From assembly GCA_016933675.1 (NCBI GenBank), contig JAFGAM010000010.1, positions 1 through 50,529 of the forward strand: 50,529 bases of DNA, written 5' to 3'. The notes beneath the pieces were generated by a model, which saw only the letters and a list, made by a program, of their open reading frames with translations, was not told where the DNA came from and searched no databases. Shown here in pieces: positions 41,478 through 49,967 of this stretch. This DNA comes from Candidatus Anaeroferrophillacea bacterium. Its GTDB lineage: Bacteria > Desulfobacterota > Anaeroferrophillalia > Anaeroferrophillales > Anaeroferrophillaceae. Made by a program: the position numbers and the translations under genes. Each line of letters starts with the position of its first letter. The stretch's first letter is position 1.

Positions 41478-42115
41478 TTGCGCGCAAACTCCAGTTCCAG
41501 CGCCCAGGGATTTATCTGGCCGAAAAAAATGGCGATCTCCCGGTTTTTGCTGACCGCCACATCGGCCCGGAATGGTTCCGCTCCGACCAGTTCGACCGGC
41601 GTCTCGCCAGCAAATGAGATATCGCTGTAATAGGTCGAGTCATAGGTCGTAAGCACCACCCGCTTTGCCGCCGCAGTTGCCGTGACATGGCAGGGAACGA
41701 AGAACCGGTACACCAGTCGACACCCGTCCTGCGTCACCGCAAAGTCACGTACATAACGCGGCGTGAACGGCTTGCCAACGATCGTCGCGGAGATAAAAAA
41801 ATGATACTCGGCAAGCGATGCCGAGGCTTCTTTTTCCATCCGCGCCCGCTCTTCCCGACTCAGCCGCCCGTCCCCGTCGCGGTCGAAATCACCCACCATC
41901 ATGGTGCTGGAAAACTCGTCGAACCACCAGGCAATGCGAAAACCCGCCAGTCCTTTTTCATCGAACTCCACCGTGATCCGCTGGGAGATGAACACATGGG
42001 GATGGGAAAACGCCGGCATCACCGCAATCACCGACAGCAAGGCGACAAGGACCGCGATGCCGGCCGCTCTTCCGGCAATACTCAAGGCTCCATTTTCCAT
42101 CGGCGATGATTTCAC
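41474..42115 (-). CDS. DUF1007 periplasmic protein (partner of NicO transporter)
   Basis: 213 residues; GTG 42115 or ATG 42100 as start, neither with a strong ribosome site. The signal peptide ends at MPAFS, and the mature protein begins HPHVFISQRITVEF, the DUF1007 hallmark with two His near the N-terminus. An EF-hand-like loop DFDRDGDGRLSREE is present at about residue 75-90. DUF1007 genes are regularly fused to or beside NicO transporters and probably deliver or sense the metal in the periplasm. It overlaps the NicO gene by 4 bases and follows btuD by 39. Confidence 0.88.
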   Translation of the reverse strand: MKSSPMENGALSIAGRAAGIAVLVALLSVIAVMPAFSHPHVFISQRITVEFDEKGLAGFRIAWWFDEFSSTMMVGDFDRDGDGRLSREERARMEKEASASLAEYHFFISATIVGKPFTPRYVRDFAVTQDGCRLVYRFFVPCHVTATAAAKRVVLTTYDSTYYSDISFAGETPVELVGAEPFRADVAVSKNREIAIFFGQINPWALELEFARK

Positions 42116-42154
42116 AACAATTCTATTTCTTCAATCCCCCCCGCCAGCGCCCGC

Positions 42155-42907
42155 TCAGGCCGGCAGTATCAGCAGCCGCCCGTCGAGGCGGTGTACCGTG
42201 AGCGGCACGTCATACACCCGGCTCAGGGTTTCCGCCGCCAGCACTTCGGCACCGCCGGCGGCCAGCACCCGGCCGTCCCGCAGGAGCAGGAACCGGTCGG
42301 CGAACCGGGCGGCGAGGTTTATATCGTGGATACTGAAGGCCACGGTCAGTTCATCCCGCCTGGCCCGCTCCCGCACCGCCGCCATCACCGCCACCTGGTT
42401 CTTCAGGTCCAGGTTCCCGGTGGGCTCGTCCAGCAGCAGCACCCGGGGCCGCTGCACCAGGGCACGGGCGATGACCACCTGCTGCAGTTCGCCGCCGCTC
42501 AGTTCCCCGAGCCAGCGGTCGGCGAATGCCGTAAGCCCCATATCGGCCAGGACATCGGCAACAATATGCTCGTCCATCGCGGCGTAGCGCCGGCTGCGGT
42601 AGGGGGTGCGACCGATGAGCAGGTATTCGAACACCGTCAGGCGGGGCACAACATGGTGCTGGGCGACGTAGCCCAGCCGCCGGGCGAGACGGTGCGGCGA
42701 CAGCCCGGCAAGATCCTCGTCATCCAGCATGACCGTACCGGCCCGGGGCCGTTCGAGGCAAGCGATGATCTTGAGCAGGGTCGATTTTCCGGCGCCGTTG
42801 ATGCCGAGAATCGCCGTCAGCTTCCCCGGCTGCAGCCGGCAGTCGAAGCCGTTCAGCACCTCCCGGCGGCCGTAGGCAAAACACAGATCGGCAACGCTTA
42901 CCTCCAC
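42155..42907 (-). CDS. btuD: Cobalamin/iron-chelate ABC importer ATP-binding protein
   Basis: 250 residues, full-length FecE/BtuD type. Walker A GINGAGKSTLLK, Q-loop YVAQHH, signature LSGGELQQVVIARAL, Walker B RVLLLDEPTGNLD and switch SIHDINLAARF are all present. It overlaps the permease stop by 10 bases. The btuF-btuC-btuD order behind a B12 riboswitch and BtuB-like receptor makes vitamin B12/corrinoid import the likely role; FecE-type siderophore import is the alternative on sequence alone. Confidence 0.92.
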   Translation of the reverse strand: MEVSVADLCFAYGRREVLNGFDCRLQPGKLTAILGINGAGKSTLLKIIACLERPRAGTVMLDDEDLAGLSPHRLARRLGYVAQHHVVPRLTVFEYLLIGRTPYRSRRYAAMDEHIVADVLADMGLTAFADRWLGELSGGELQQVVIARALVQRPRVLLLDEPTGNLDLKNQVAVMAAVRERARRDELTVAFSIHDINLAARFADRFLLLRDGRVLAAGGAEVLAAETLSRVYDVPLTVHRLDGRLLILPA

Positions 42908-43968
42908 GAACCACGGCCCCCGAAGAGCAGGAACAGGAACACCGGTGTTCCCATGAAGGCGGTCACCACCCCCGCCGGCAGCACCACCGGGGCGAGGAGC
43001 AGCCGGCCAAGGACGTCGGCGCCCAGCAGCAGCACGGCGCCGATAAGCGCCGTCAGCGGCAGCAGCGTCCGGGCGTCCTCGCCCACCAGCATGCGCGCCA
43101 TGTGCGGCGCCACCAGGCCGATGAAACTGATCACGCCGAAGAAGGTGACGATAACGGCGGTCATCAGGGCGGCGACCACCATGCCGCCGAGCCGCAGCCG
43201 GGAGACCGCCACCCCGAGGCTGCGGGCGACATCACCGCCGGCCAGCAGGGCGTTGAAACGCAGGGACTGGGAAAAAAAATACCCGGTGCCGGCGGTGACC
43301 ACCACGGCGATGGCCCGCAGCTCCGGCCACGTCGCCCGGCTGACATCGCCGAAGGTCCACTGGACGATGCTGGCAAGCTGGGTCTCGTCGGCGAAATACT
43401 GGATGACGGTGGTGCCGGCCATGAAGAAGGCGCCAAGGGCGACCCCGGCAAGCACGATGGCCTCCCGACCCGCCCGGCGCAGCGCTGCGAGCCCGACGAT
43501 ACAGGCCGTGGTCGCCAGGGAGCAGCCGAAGGCCAGCAGGGTCACGAGGGCGGGACTGCGGTTGAGCTGCACCCCCTGGCTGCCGGCGGCGGCATCACCC
43601 AGACTCAGCAGCATGATGCCGCAGGCGGCGCCGAAGGCCGCGCCCTGGGAGATTCCCAGGGTTGACGGCGACGCCAGCGGATTGCGCAAAATGGCCTGCA
43701 GCACCATCCCGGCAACGGCGAATCCGGTGCCGCCGAGCAATGCGCCGACCACCCGGGGCAGCCGCACATGCCAGATGACCCGCTGCGCCAGCCCTGTCGG
43801 CGCCTCCCCGAACAGGCCGAGGAAATCATCCGGCGAAACGGAAATCGCACCGGTGGTCATCGCCACCAGCGCCGCGCCGGCAAGCAGCAGCGCCGCGCCG
43901 GCAAGCCATAACTGTCGCCGGCGGCGCCGGCGATGGTACAGGTCGATTCCGGCCGGGGCGGTCATCAC
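42898..43968 (-). CDS. btuC: Cobalamin/iron-chelate ABC importer permease (FecCD family)
   Basis: 356 residues with about ten membrane helices. An Arg-rich N-terminus (DLYHRRRRRRQLW) keeps the start inside. FecCD landmarks are VIWHVRLPRVVGALLGGTGFAVAGMVLQAILRNPLASPSTLGISQGAAFGA, and FIGLVAPHMARMLVGEDARTLLPLTALIGAVLLLGAD near the C-terminus (the coupling region). It overlaps its neighbours on both sides (btuF by 4, btuD by 10). It forms the inner-membrane channel with two copies of the ATPase. Confidence 0.93.
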   Translation of the reverse strand: MMTAPAGIDLYHRRRRRRQLWLAGAALLLAGAALVAMTTGAISVSPDDFLGLFGEAPTGLAQRVIWHVRLPRVVGALLGGTGFAVAGMVLQAILRNPLASPSTLGISQGAAFGAACGIMLLSLGDAAAGSQGVQLNRSPALVTLLAFGCSLATTACIVGLAALRRAGREAIVLAGVALGAFFMAGTTVIQYFADETQLASIVQWTFGDVSRATWPELRAIAVVVTAGTGYFFSQSLRFNALLAGGDVARSLGVAVSRLRLGGMVVAALMTAVIVTFFGVISFIGLVAPHMARMLVGEDARTLLPLTALIGAVLLLGADVLGRLLLAPVVLPAGVVTAFMGTPVFLFLLFGGRGSWR

Positions 43969-45062
43969 GGGCCCGTCTCCAGGCGCGTGAACCCGCCGAA
44001 GATCTTCGTCATCTCGGCGTACAGCGGCCGGCCGACGAAGAAGCGGTAGAAATCATCGGCGACGGCGGCGATATCGAGATCGGCGAACCGTTCGGGATAG
44101 AGGATTTTACCCATGAAGTACGTTTCCGCCAGCACGGTATCAGGGCTGGCGGCGTAGTAGTGCGGCAGGACGCCGTACAGGTTGCCCGCCCGCACCGCCC
44201 GGAGTTCCCGCAGGGCGGGGCGGTGCAGGTCGCGGCGCACCAGTTCCAGGCCGCTTTCGCAGACGAAGATGATCTCCGGGTCCACCGCCAGCAGGGTTTC
44301 CAGGTCGAGGGAAAAGCGCCCCTTCACCGCGCCGCGGTCGACGGTCAGGCGGTCAGCGACGTTGTCCGCCCCCAGCAGGACGAACGGCGGATAACACCGG
44401 CTGGTGCCAAGCAGCCCGTGGGCGACACGGAAGTTCATCCCGCCGATGTAGGTACTCGGCCGTTTTCCGGCGGGGATGTCGGCGGTGCGACGCCTCAGGT
44501 CGGCAACCGCCGCCTCCACCCGGTCGATGACCGCCGCCGCCCGCGCCTCGGCGCCGCATATTGTACCGATGAGCCGCAACGATTTCTCGAAAGCGGCACG
44601 GCGGCCGGCCAGGTCACCGTTATCAACGAACAACACCGGGATACCGGTTTTACGCTGGAGGTTGTCGGCGAAGCGGGGATCGCCGGCGGCGGTGAAGATC
44701 ACGTCCGGGGCCGCCGCCATGAGCCGCTCCACGTCCGGCCGGTTGCGGCTGCCAATGACCGGCAGCCCGCCGAGCCGCGGATTGGCCATGCGGTAGGAAC
44801 GACCAACCGAACCGACCCATTCCGTCTCCCGGTTTTCCAGCTCTTCCACCCCCACCACCCGGTCGGCAAGATCAAGATAACACACCAGCCCCAGGGCGGC
44901 GCGCAGGGCGACAACGCTCTTCGCCGGCACCTGCACCGCCACTTCGCGGCCCTGCAGATCGGTCACCACCGTGGCGGCGGCCGCCGGCGGCGAATTGATC
45001 ACCGCCGGCAGCAACAACGCGACGATGGCCGGCAGCCAGGCAATCAGTCGTTTCCAGAACAT
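43965..45062 (-). CDS. btuF: Periplasmic binding protein of the corrinoid ABC importer
   Basis: 365 residues from MFWKRLIAWL at 45062 (GGGGGGAATT upstream); the longer frame from 45161 lacks a site. The signal peptide ends near SPPAAAA. It is a class III binding protein (PF01497 type): GREVAVQVPAKSVVALRAALGLVCYLDLADRVVGVEE, then GSRNRPDVERLMAAAPDVIFTAAG, an inter-lobe helix, and AVDPEIIFVCESG. It delivers the corrinoid (or ferric chelate) to BtuC. It is larger than E. coli BtuF (266 residues) with extra loops such as HYYAASPDTVLAETYFMGKILYPERF. The GC-rich homopolymer C7 at 45067-45073 lies in its ribosome site. Confidence 0.88.
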   Translation of the reverse strand: MFWKRLIAWLPAIVALLLPAVINSPPAAAATVVTDLQGREVAVQVPAKSVVALRAALGLVCYLDLADRVVGVEELENRETEWVGSVGRSYRMANPRLGGLPVIGSRNRPDVERLMAAAPDVIFTAAGDPRFADNLQRKTGIPVLFVDNGDLAGRRAAFEKSLRLIGTICGAEARAAAVIDRVEAAVADLRRRTADIPAGKRPSTYIGGMNFRVAHGLLGTSRCYPPFVLLGADNVADRLTVDRGAVKGRFSLDLETLLAVDPEIIFVCESGLELVRRDLHRPALRELRAVRAGNLYGVLPHYYAASPDTVLAETYFMGKILYPERFADLDIAAVADDFYRFFVGRPLYAEMTKIFGGFTRLETGP

Positions 45063-45243
45063 AATTCCCCCCCGGCAACCATACGTGTCCGGGTCCATCG
45101 ATATTGTCGGCGGCGCAACAATCTCATCCCCTGCATTGTCATCCAGTTCACGACCGCACATGGAACAGGCACCACAAGCTGTATCATTCGACGTACTTCC
45201 ATCATAATACCCCTTTATTCTTCGGCAAGGGAGTGCCGCGAAT

Positions 45244-45270
45244 CCGTAGGGGGGGTATTCGCCCCTACGG
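45244..45270. repeat. CCGTAGGGG palindrome (dispersed type)
   Basis: CCGTAGGGG (45244-45252) and CCCCTACGG (45262-45270) in the otherwise empty 45063-45337 spacer between btuF and the small Cys protein. The motif GTCGCCCCTACGGTGGG also occurs inside the decayed kinase (about 26897-26913). It looks like a common dispersed palindrome; the remaining spacer shows no gene. Confidence 0.6.
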
Positions 45271-45337
45271 TGCCGCCCCTTTTCGGCGCATTTCGGCAGT
45301 TGTTACGGTTTCATCTGAATTCAGCAGGCAGAAAATT

Positions 45338-45646
45338 CTACGACGCCGCGGCCAGTTCGACGGGCGAACAGCAGGCGGACAGGTCGCAGCTTCCCGGCAC
45401 AGTGAGAGTCTGTTCCAGCAGCCGGTATTCCTGCCGTTCGGTGTCGAACAACACCGACAAGGTATCAACCTGAACCGCCCCCCGGCGCTGCAGCCGCAGA
45501 TAGGCCTGATAGATATTGGGCAGCGGCGCCGACCCGCAGACCTCGAAATCCTGGTCGTCCAGACCGTTGCAACGGACAAAGTCGAACAACTCCCGGACCC
45601 GCAGTTCCCGCTGACCCGATACGTACACGATGCATCCCGGTTTCAT
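45338..45646 (-). CDS. Small Cys-containing protein in the btu operon, unknown
   Basis: 102 residues, GAGAGGTGGAACC before the ATG. No signal peptide or membrane helix. It begins MKPGCIVYVSGQRELRVRELFDFVRCNGLDDQDFEVCG and ends GSCDLSACCSPVEL, with six cysteines, four of them in pairs or near-pairs. The middle (LPNIYQAYLRLQRRGAVQV) looks helical. I do not recognise the family. It sits between the BtuB-like receptor and btuF and would be co-transcribed under the riboswitch, so a cytoplasmic metal- or corrinoid-handling role is worth testing. Confidence 0.7.
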   Translation of the reverse strand: MKPGCIVYVSGQRELRVRELFDFVRCNGLDDQDFEVCGSAPLPNIYQAYLRLQRRGAVQVDTLSVLFDTERQEYRLLEQTLTVPGSCDLSACCSPVELAAAS

Positions 45647-45736
45647 GGTTCCACCTCTCTCCAGTATGGTTTCGACAAACGGGAGGCGGCGGAAAAAAAC
45701 CCTGCCACTCCCCCGAAATGCCCCCCGACAATGCGG

Positions 45737-47989
45737 TCAGAACGAAAACCGCAGCGAGGTAATCACGTTGCACCCCGGCTCGGGAATGAAGTCCATGTTG
45801 TCCTGGCGCAGGTGTGACAGGTAGTACTTGTCGAAAAGGTTCTCGATGTTGACCGCCAGCATCACGTCATGCAGCGGCCCGAGTTCCGGCAGCCGCAACC
45901 CGGCGCGCAGATTGGCGGTGCCATAGCCCGCGGTTTCCGGCTCCCCCGGCGCCGGGTGATCCTGGCGGTCGAAGAACTCGCCCGCAGCCTCGAACCAGTA
46001 GGTCAGCCGGTCGCCCACGGTCGCCTCCCAGCGGGCGCCGAGGGTGCCGTTGAGCGGTGGGATGTTGTTCAGCCGGTCGCCGCTGTCGCGGTCCTCACCG
46101 ACCACGAACGCCACCGTGCCGAAAAGCGTCAGGTTGGCGGTCAGCAGCACCTCAGCGGCGCCGTCGAAGCCGTAGAGTTCGGCATCCTGCACGTTGGTAT
46201 ACTTGTAGGTGGGAATTCCGGAGATGAATGATTCCGCCTGGCGCACGGTGTCGATGTAGTCGTCGACGCGGTTGTAGAACCCGTTAAGCTCCCCCCGGAA
46301 ACGGGCGCAGCGGACCTTGATGCCGGCATCGACGTTCCAGGAATATTCCGGGTCGAGATCCGGATCGCCGAGCAGCACCTGGCTGCCGCCACCGCGGGTG
46401 GAGTAGCGCTCGAAGATATCCGGCGCCCGAAAACCGCTGCCGAGTGTGCCCGTCAGGTGCAGGTATTCGGTCAGCGCGTAGAGCAAACCGAGATTGAAGG
46501 TCGCGGCGCCGTCGCTTTCGTCGCCGAAACGGCTGGTCGCGGCCGCGGCCGAGGTGAGGTTGCCCTTGCCGTCGAACCGGTCGTCGGTAAACGTAACGTT
46601 GTCGGCATCGGCGGTGAAATAGTCGTAGCGACCGCCGGCAATGAGGCTCAGGCGCTCTCCGAGCAGCAACTCATCCTGGGCGAAGATACCGAAATGCATC
46701 CGGTCGGCATCGGGCACCGGCTGAAAGGTCAACCGTTTGGCGATGCTGTCATCCTTGTTCCGGTGGACCACCTGGGTCTCGCTGGAATCGGTATCCTCGC
46801 GCACCAGCTCGAAGCCGCCGGTAAGCCGGTGGGCGGCGTGGGGCGTCAGCGTCACCTGCAGCGAGCTGCCGGCCGCCGCGGTCTCGATGTCGTTGGTCTT
46901 CAGATTGTACACCGGCTGCGCGGCGCTGGGAAAATTTCCCGCGAAGGAACGGTCCTGGTCGACATAGTACAGCCGTGCCCGAACTTCATCGAACAAGCCC
47001 AATTCCCGCCCCTCGTAGCCCAGCTTATATGACTGCGTATCGAACCGGTCGAAGTGGGAAAATGGTGATGCGGGATCCTTCTGCGGCACGCCGAAATCAT
47101 CGATCTCGTTGTATCGCACCGCGGCGGTAATCCGGTGGTTTCTGGTCACATCATACAGCGCCTTGAAATCAAGGTTCCGGTTTTCGAACTGCGAGTTGTT
47201 CACCTCGTCGCCGTTGCCGTCCTCGTAATCATCGGCATCACGGCCGGAAAGGCCTAGGCGGAAGCCGAAGCCGTTGCCACCCGCCGCCAGTTCGTAGCGG
47301 CCGAACCAGCCCTCGTCGATGGTAGCGTAGCGGCCATTGACAGTATTTTCGAATTGCCAGGTATCGCTGTCGGCAAAATCGACCTCTTTAGTGATGATAT
47401 TGATTACCCCGCCGAGGGCATCGGTACCGTAGAGGGCCGAGGCGGGGCCCTTGACCACCTCGATGCGGGCGATGCTGCCGACATCGATGAACGGCGTCAG
47501 CGCCGCCCGGCCGGCCCACAGGTTGGTCTCCCGGTCTCCGTCGTAGAGTACCAACACCCGGTTGCTGCCCTGGCCGCGGATCACCGGATTCGCCTCCCAG
47601 GAACCGGCACGCTCCAATGATACCCCGGGCACCTCGTCCAGGGCGTCGGCGACGGAAGCCGGCGCGGTCTCCGCCAGCCGCTCGGCGCCGATCACCGAAA
47701 CCGGCGTCGGCACGTCGAAACTGCGGGCGGCGGAACGGGTAGCGGTCACCACCATTTCGTCAAGCTGGTGCACATCCCCGTCGTTCGCGGCCCGCACCGG
47801 CAGGACGGATGCAACCAGCAGGAGCCCGATCAACACCGGCACAACCGGAACCGGCAGCTTTGAACACCGCACCCGCGACAGCAGTGCCGCCAGCAACAAC
47901 ATCCCCGGCAGCGACAGCGCCGTTGCCGGCGGCATTGATAATGACGACCGTACACCCATTATCGATCTTTTCGTGTTCCCCAACGGCAT
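45737..47989 (-). CDS. btuB: BtuB-like TonB-dependent corrinoid receptor
   Basis: 750 residues from MPLGNTKRSI at 47989 (GGGAGGGAAAAGAGTC upstream). The frame continues to 48187 but that part is the riboswitch leader and terminator. A long N-terminal signal region with a hydrophobic stretch (VVPVLIGLLLVASVLPVRAA) precedes the TonB box/plug start (LDEMVVTATRSAARSFDVPTPVSVIGAERL). The plug has ANPVIRGQGSNRVLVLYDGDRETNLWAG and GPASALYGTDALGGVINIITKEVDF. The barrel ends in ITSLRFSF with terminal Phe. The cobalamin riboswitch in front and btuFCD behind support B12 uptake across the outer membrane. It is longer than E. coli BtuB (614 residues). Confidence 0.93.
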   Translation of the reverse strand: MPLGNTKRSIMGVRSSLSMPPATALSLPGMLLLAALLSRVRCSKLPVPVVPVLIGLLLVASVLPVRAANDGDVHQLDEMVVTATRSAARSFDVPTPVSVIGAERLAETAPASVADALDEVPGVSLERAGSWEANPVIRGQGSNRVLVLYDGDRETNLWAGRAALTPFIDVGSIARIEVVKGPASALYGTDALGGVINIITKEVDFADSDTWQFENTVNGRYATIDEGWFGRYELAAGGNGFGFRLGLSGRDADDYEDGNGDEVNNSQFENRNLDFKALYDVTRNHRITAAVRYNEIDDFGVPQKDPASPFSHFDRFDTQSYKLGYEGRELGLFDEVRARLYYVDQDRSFAGNFPSAAQPVYNLKTNDIETAAAGSSLQVTLTPHAAHRLTGGFELVREDTDSSETQVVHRNKDDSIAKRLTFQPVPDADRMHFGIFAQDELLLGERLSLIAGGRYDYFTADADNVTFTDDRFDGKGNLTSAAAATSRFGDESDGAATFNLGLLYALTEYLHLTGTLGSGFRAPDIFERYSTRGGGSQVLLGDPDLDPEYSWNVDAGIKVRCARFRGELNGFYNRVDDYIDTVRQAESFISGIPTYKYTNVQDAELYGFDGAAEVLLTANLTLFGTVAFVVGEDRDSGDRLNNIPPLNGTLGARWEATVGDRLTYWFEAAGEFFDRQDHPAPGEPETAGYGTANLRAGLRLPELGPLHDVMLAVNIENLFDKYYLSHLRQDNMDFIPEPGCNVITSLRFSF

Positions 47990-48099
47990 GACTCTTTTCC
48001 CTCCCCGCTCGCGGCGGCTGTTCATGTGGATCTCCGGACCGGGCGCCGAAGCGCCGGCCACCCTGGCGGCGGAGCGGGTACCTGGCGGCGGGCAAAAAT

Positions 48100-48132
48100 A
48101 AAAAAAGCCCGAAACCTTGTCGGTTTCGGGCT
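48100..48132 (-). terminator. Riboswitch-linked intrinsic terminator
   Basis: On the minus strand AGCCCGAAACC (48132-48122) pairs perfectly with GGTTTCGGGCT (48116-48106) across GACAA, followed by TTTTTTTA (48106-48099). It lies between the cobalamin aptamer and the BtuB ATG, so it is the expression platform for transcription attenuation. Confidence 0.88.
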
Positions 48133-48194
48133 CCCATTTTTCCCGTACCACGCCCCCGGCCGTCATTCCCCTTCCGGCAAAAGGCACTTCATCG

Positions 48195-48346
48195 GCGTCG
48201 CAGCAGGTCTTCTGACTCCCGGATCGCTCATCGACGGCGCCTTCCCGGAATTCCTCCCAGTGGCATCATGCCGTCTTTGTCCCCGGTCACAGCGGTGGGT
48301 CCGTCCCCGATTCGCACGGGGTTCCCTTTTCATCCCGAAGGAACTG
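48195..48346 (-). promoter_or_regulatory. Cobalamin riboswitch (upstream of btuB)
   Basis: Minus strand: GGGAACCCCGTGCGAATCGG, then CCACCGCTGTGACCGGGGAC in the core, GCATGATGCCACTGGG, and the B12 box GGGAGTCAGAAGACCTGC near 48219-48202. It is followed by a terminator hairpin (48100-48132) and btuB. Confidence 0.9.
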
Positions 48347-48507
48347 CAACGCATATCGCATGTCCGGCTCACGGCGGTTTTGGGCCGCCCGACCGATAAA
48401 GGCTTCATAGCCCCCGGCGCCGCTGCCTGTCAACCGTTTTTTTCGGCATTTTTTCCGACGTGCCTCCGCCCGGTGGTGCATTTCCCCGGTTCCTCCCCCC
48501 TCCCGCT

Positions 48508-48548
48508 GTCTGTTTGCGCATCGCAAGACGCACGATGCGCAAACAGAC
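48508..48548. repeat. Dispersed CTGTCTGT hairpin, copy C
   Basis: GTCTGTTTGCGCATCG (48508-48523) and its exact complement (48533-48548) around a 9-nt loop, sharing the GTCTGT/ACAGAC arms with copies at 3340 and 22990. Confidence 0.72.
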
Positions 48549-49117
48549 GGAAGCACCCGTTTCTTCGGCGGCCCCCCGGCCGGCAAGCACACCGTCGAAC
48601 TGAAGCTGCTCAATAAATAATGCAAAAAAATGATTCTGACGTTTAGAACTGAAGTTTAGAGTTCTGAGCACTTCGTAAGCACGCTCACCTGGCTTCACCT
48701 GCGCTCTTTGAAAAAAGACATAGTTGAGAATTTTCGCGGGGCGAGCGCAGGACTTGGCCATTCTGCGGCCAAAGGGCAATCAACCTTGTTCATTCGAGCG
48801 TTCAATCTCCTCTATGGGTGACTGGGTGTTAATACAGCCGATGGGCCGCTATCCGGATCGGAGGGGGGCAGGCAGCGCGCCGGCAATCACGCCGCGGTAG
48901 AGATGCTATTCCTGGCGCTGACCTTGACGTGTGATTCGGAAGCCCAGAACTGGTTGGAATTGCAGTATACGGAGGAGTACGCGCCCATCTCCATGTTCGC
49001 GGAATCTGTGCATATCCCTGCGCCCGCGATACGGAGTCGTTGGGACCGATGGTCGTGACTACGTTATCGGGAGTATAGGAGTACCGAGCATAGATCTGGT
49101 TGCTGTAAGGGTCCGGG
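48549..49117. other. Non-coding region of different composition
   Basis: No frame is convincing. A 51-codon plus-strand frame from 48903 and a 65-codon frame from 48931 lack ribosome sites and neighbours. The segment 48640-48790 (containing GGCGAGCGCAGGACTTGGCC) looks like a dispersed-repeat or mobile-element remnant by memory, but this is unproven. It marks the edge of the corrinoid island. Confidence 0.4.
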
Positions 49118-49954
49118 CTAAAGCTTGACCAAGGTCACCCGGCGGTTCTCCGCCCTGCCGGCCTCGGTACCGTTGTCCGCAATGGGCTGGGCCTGGCCAA
49201 AACCGGCTGCAGCCAGCCTTTCGGCCTGGACCCCTCTTTTGTGAAGGGCCTGGGCAACGGACTGGGCCCGTGCCATGGAGAGCGTCAGATTGGCCCAGGG
49301 CTGACCCTGATTGTCTGTATGCCCTTCGATCCGGAGCTTTAGTGAAGGATGAGCGGCCATCATCTCGGCGATCTCGCCGAGCACCGCTTCCGATTCGGGC
49401 CGGATATCCGAACGCCCGGTATCAAATTTGATCTTGACCGTCACCTGCCCCTTATTGAGAAGCTGACCCGCCAGATCTCCCTCCTCCACCTCTTGCTGCA
49501 TCTCTCCGATCTCGAGGACGCCAAGCCTGTAGCTTTGGCCGTCGGCATACGCCTGGACGACCACCCAGACTTCGCGTCCCCCCTCCACGTACTGGATGGT
49601 CGCGACCTTGCCGGCTCCATACTCCCCATGCTCCCCTTCGAATATGAGTTTCGCGCCACGGGCAGTCAGGGCCTGGATGTAGTTCCGTACAATCTGAAGC
49701 TCGCTGGGTGGTGTGCGGTCATCCTCGATTTCATAGGTGATAGAGGTGAGCTGCCCCTCCTTGGTCTCCAACTTTTCTCCGGGCAGGGGAATGGAAGTCG
49801 CATTGAAATTGGACGTGTATCCATCTATGAAAAAATTCGGCATCCTGGAGACCAGCGGATGGTCCCGGCTGCCCGCAACATCCTCGCCCCAGGCTGGCTG
49901 AAGGAGCGAAAAAATCAGCACGATGACATGAAACAGCCATATTCTTTTTAGCAT
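49118..49954 (-). CDS. OmpA-family outer-membrane/peptidoglycan-associated protein
   Basis: 278 residues, AGAGGAGAGGCAATC before the ATG. A signal peptide (WLFHVIVLIFSLLQPAWG) is followed by a ~135-residue N-terminal domain (DHPLVSRMPNFFIDGYTS ... YVEGGREVWVVVQAYADG) that is not a beta barrel I recognise. The C-terminal ~110 residues are an OmpA peptidoglycan-binding domain (TVKIKFDTGRSDIRPESEAVLGEIAEMM, LRIEGHTDNQG, LSMARAQSVAQALHKRGV, and ENRRVTLVKL). It has the Asp/Arg pair that holds diaminopimelate (HTDNQG, GRAENRR). It lies 13 bases after the frameshifted gene at 49968. Confidence 0.9.
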   Translation of the reverse strand: MLKRIWLFHVIVLIFSLLQPAWGEDVAGSRDHPLVSRMPNFFIDGYTSNFNATSIPLPGEKLETKEGQLTSITYEIEDDRTPPSELQIVRNYIQALTARGAKLIFEGEHGEYGAGKVATIQYVEGGREVWVVVQAYADGQSYRLGVLEIGEMQQEVEEGDLAGQLLNKGQVTVKIKFDTGRSDIRPESEAVLGEIAEMMAAHPSLKLRIEGHTDNQGQPWANLTLSMARAQSVAQALHKRGVQAERLAAAGFGQAQPIADNGTEAGRAENRRVTLVKL

Positions 49955-49967
49955 GATTGCCTCTCCT

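Noticed and set aside
48903-49128. Short plus-strand frames (51 and 65 codons) near the OmpA gene
   Set aside because: No ribosome sites, no signal or domain, and the two frames overlap one another; kept as non-coding.
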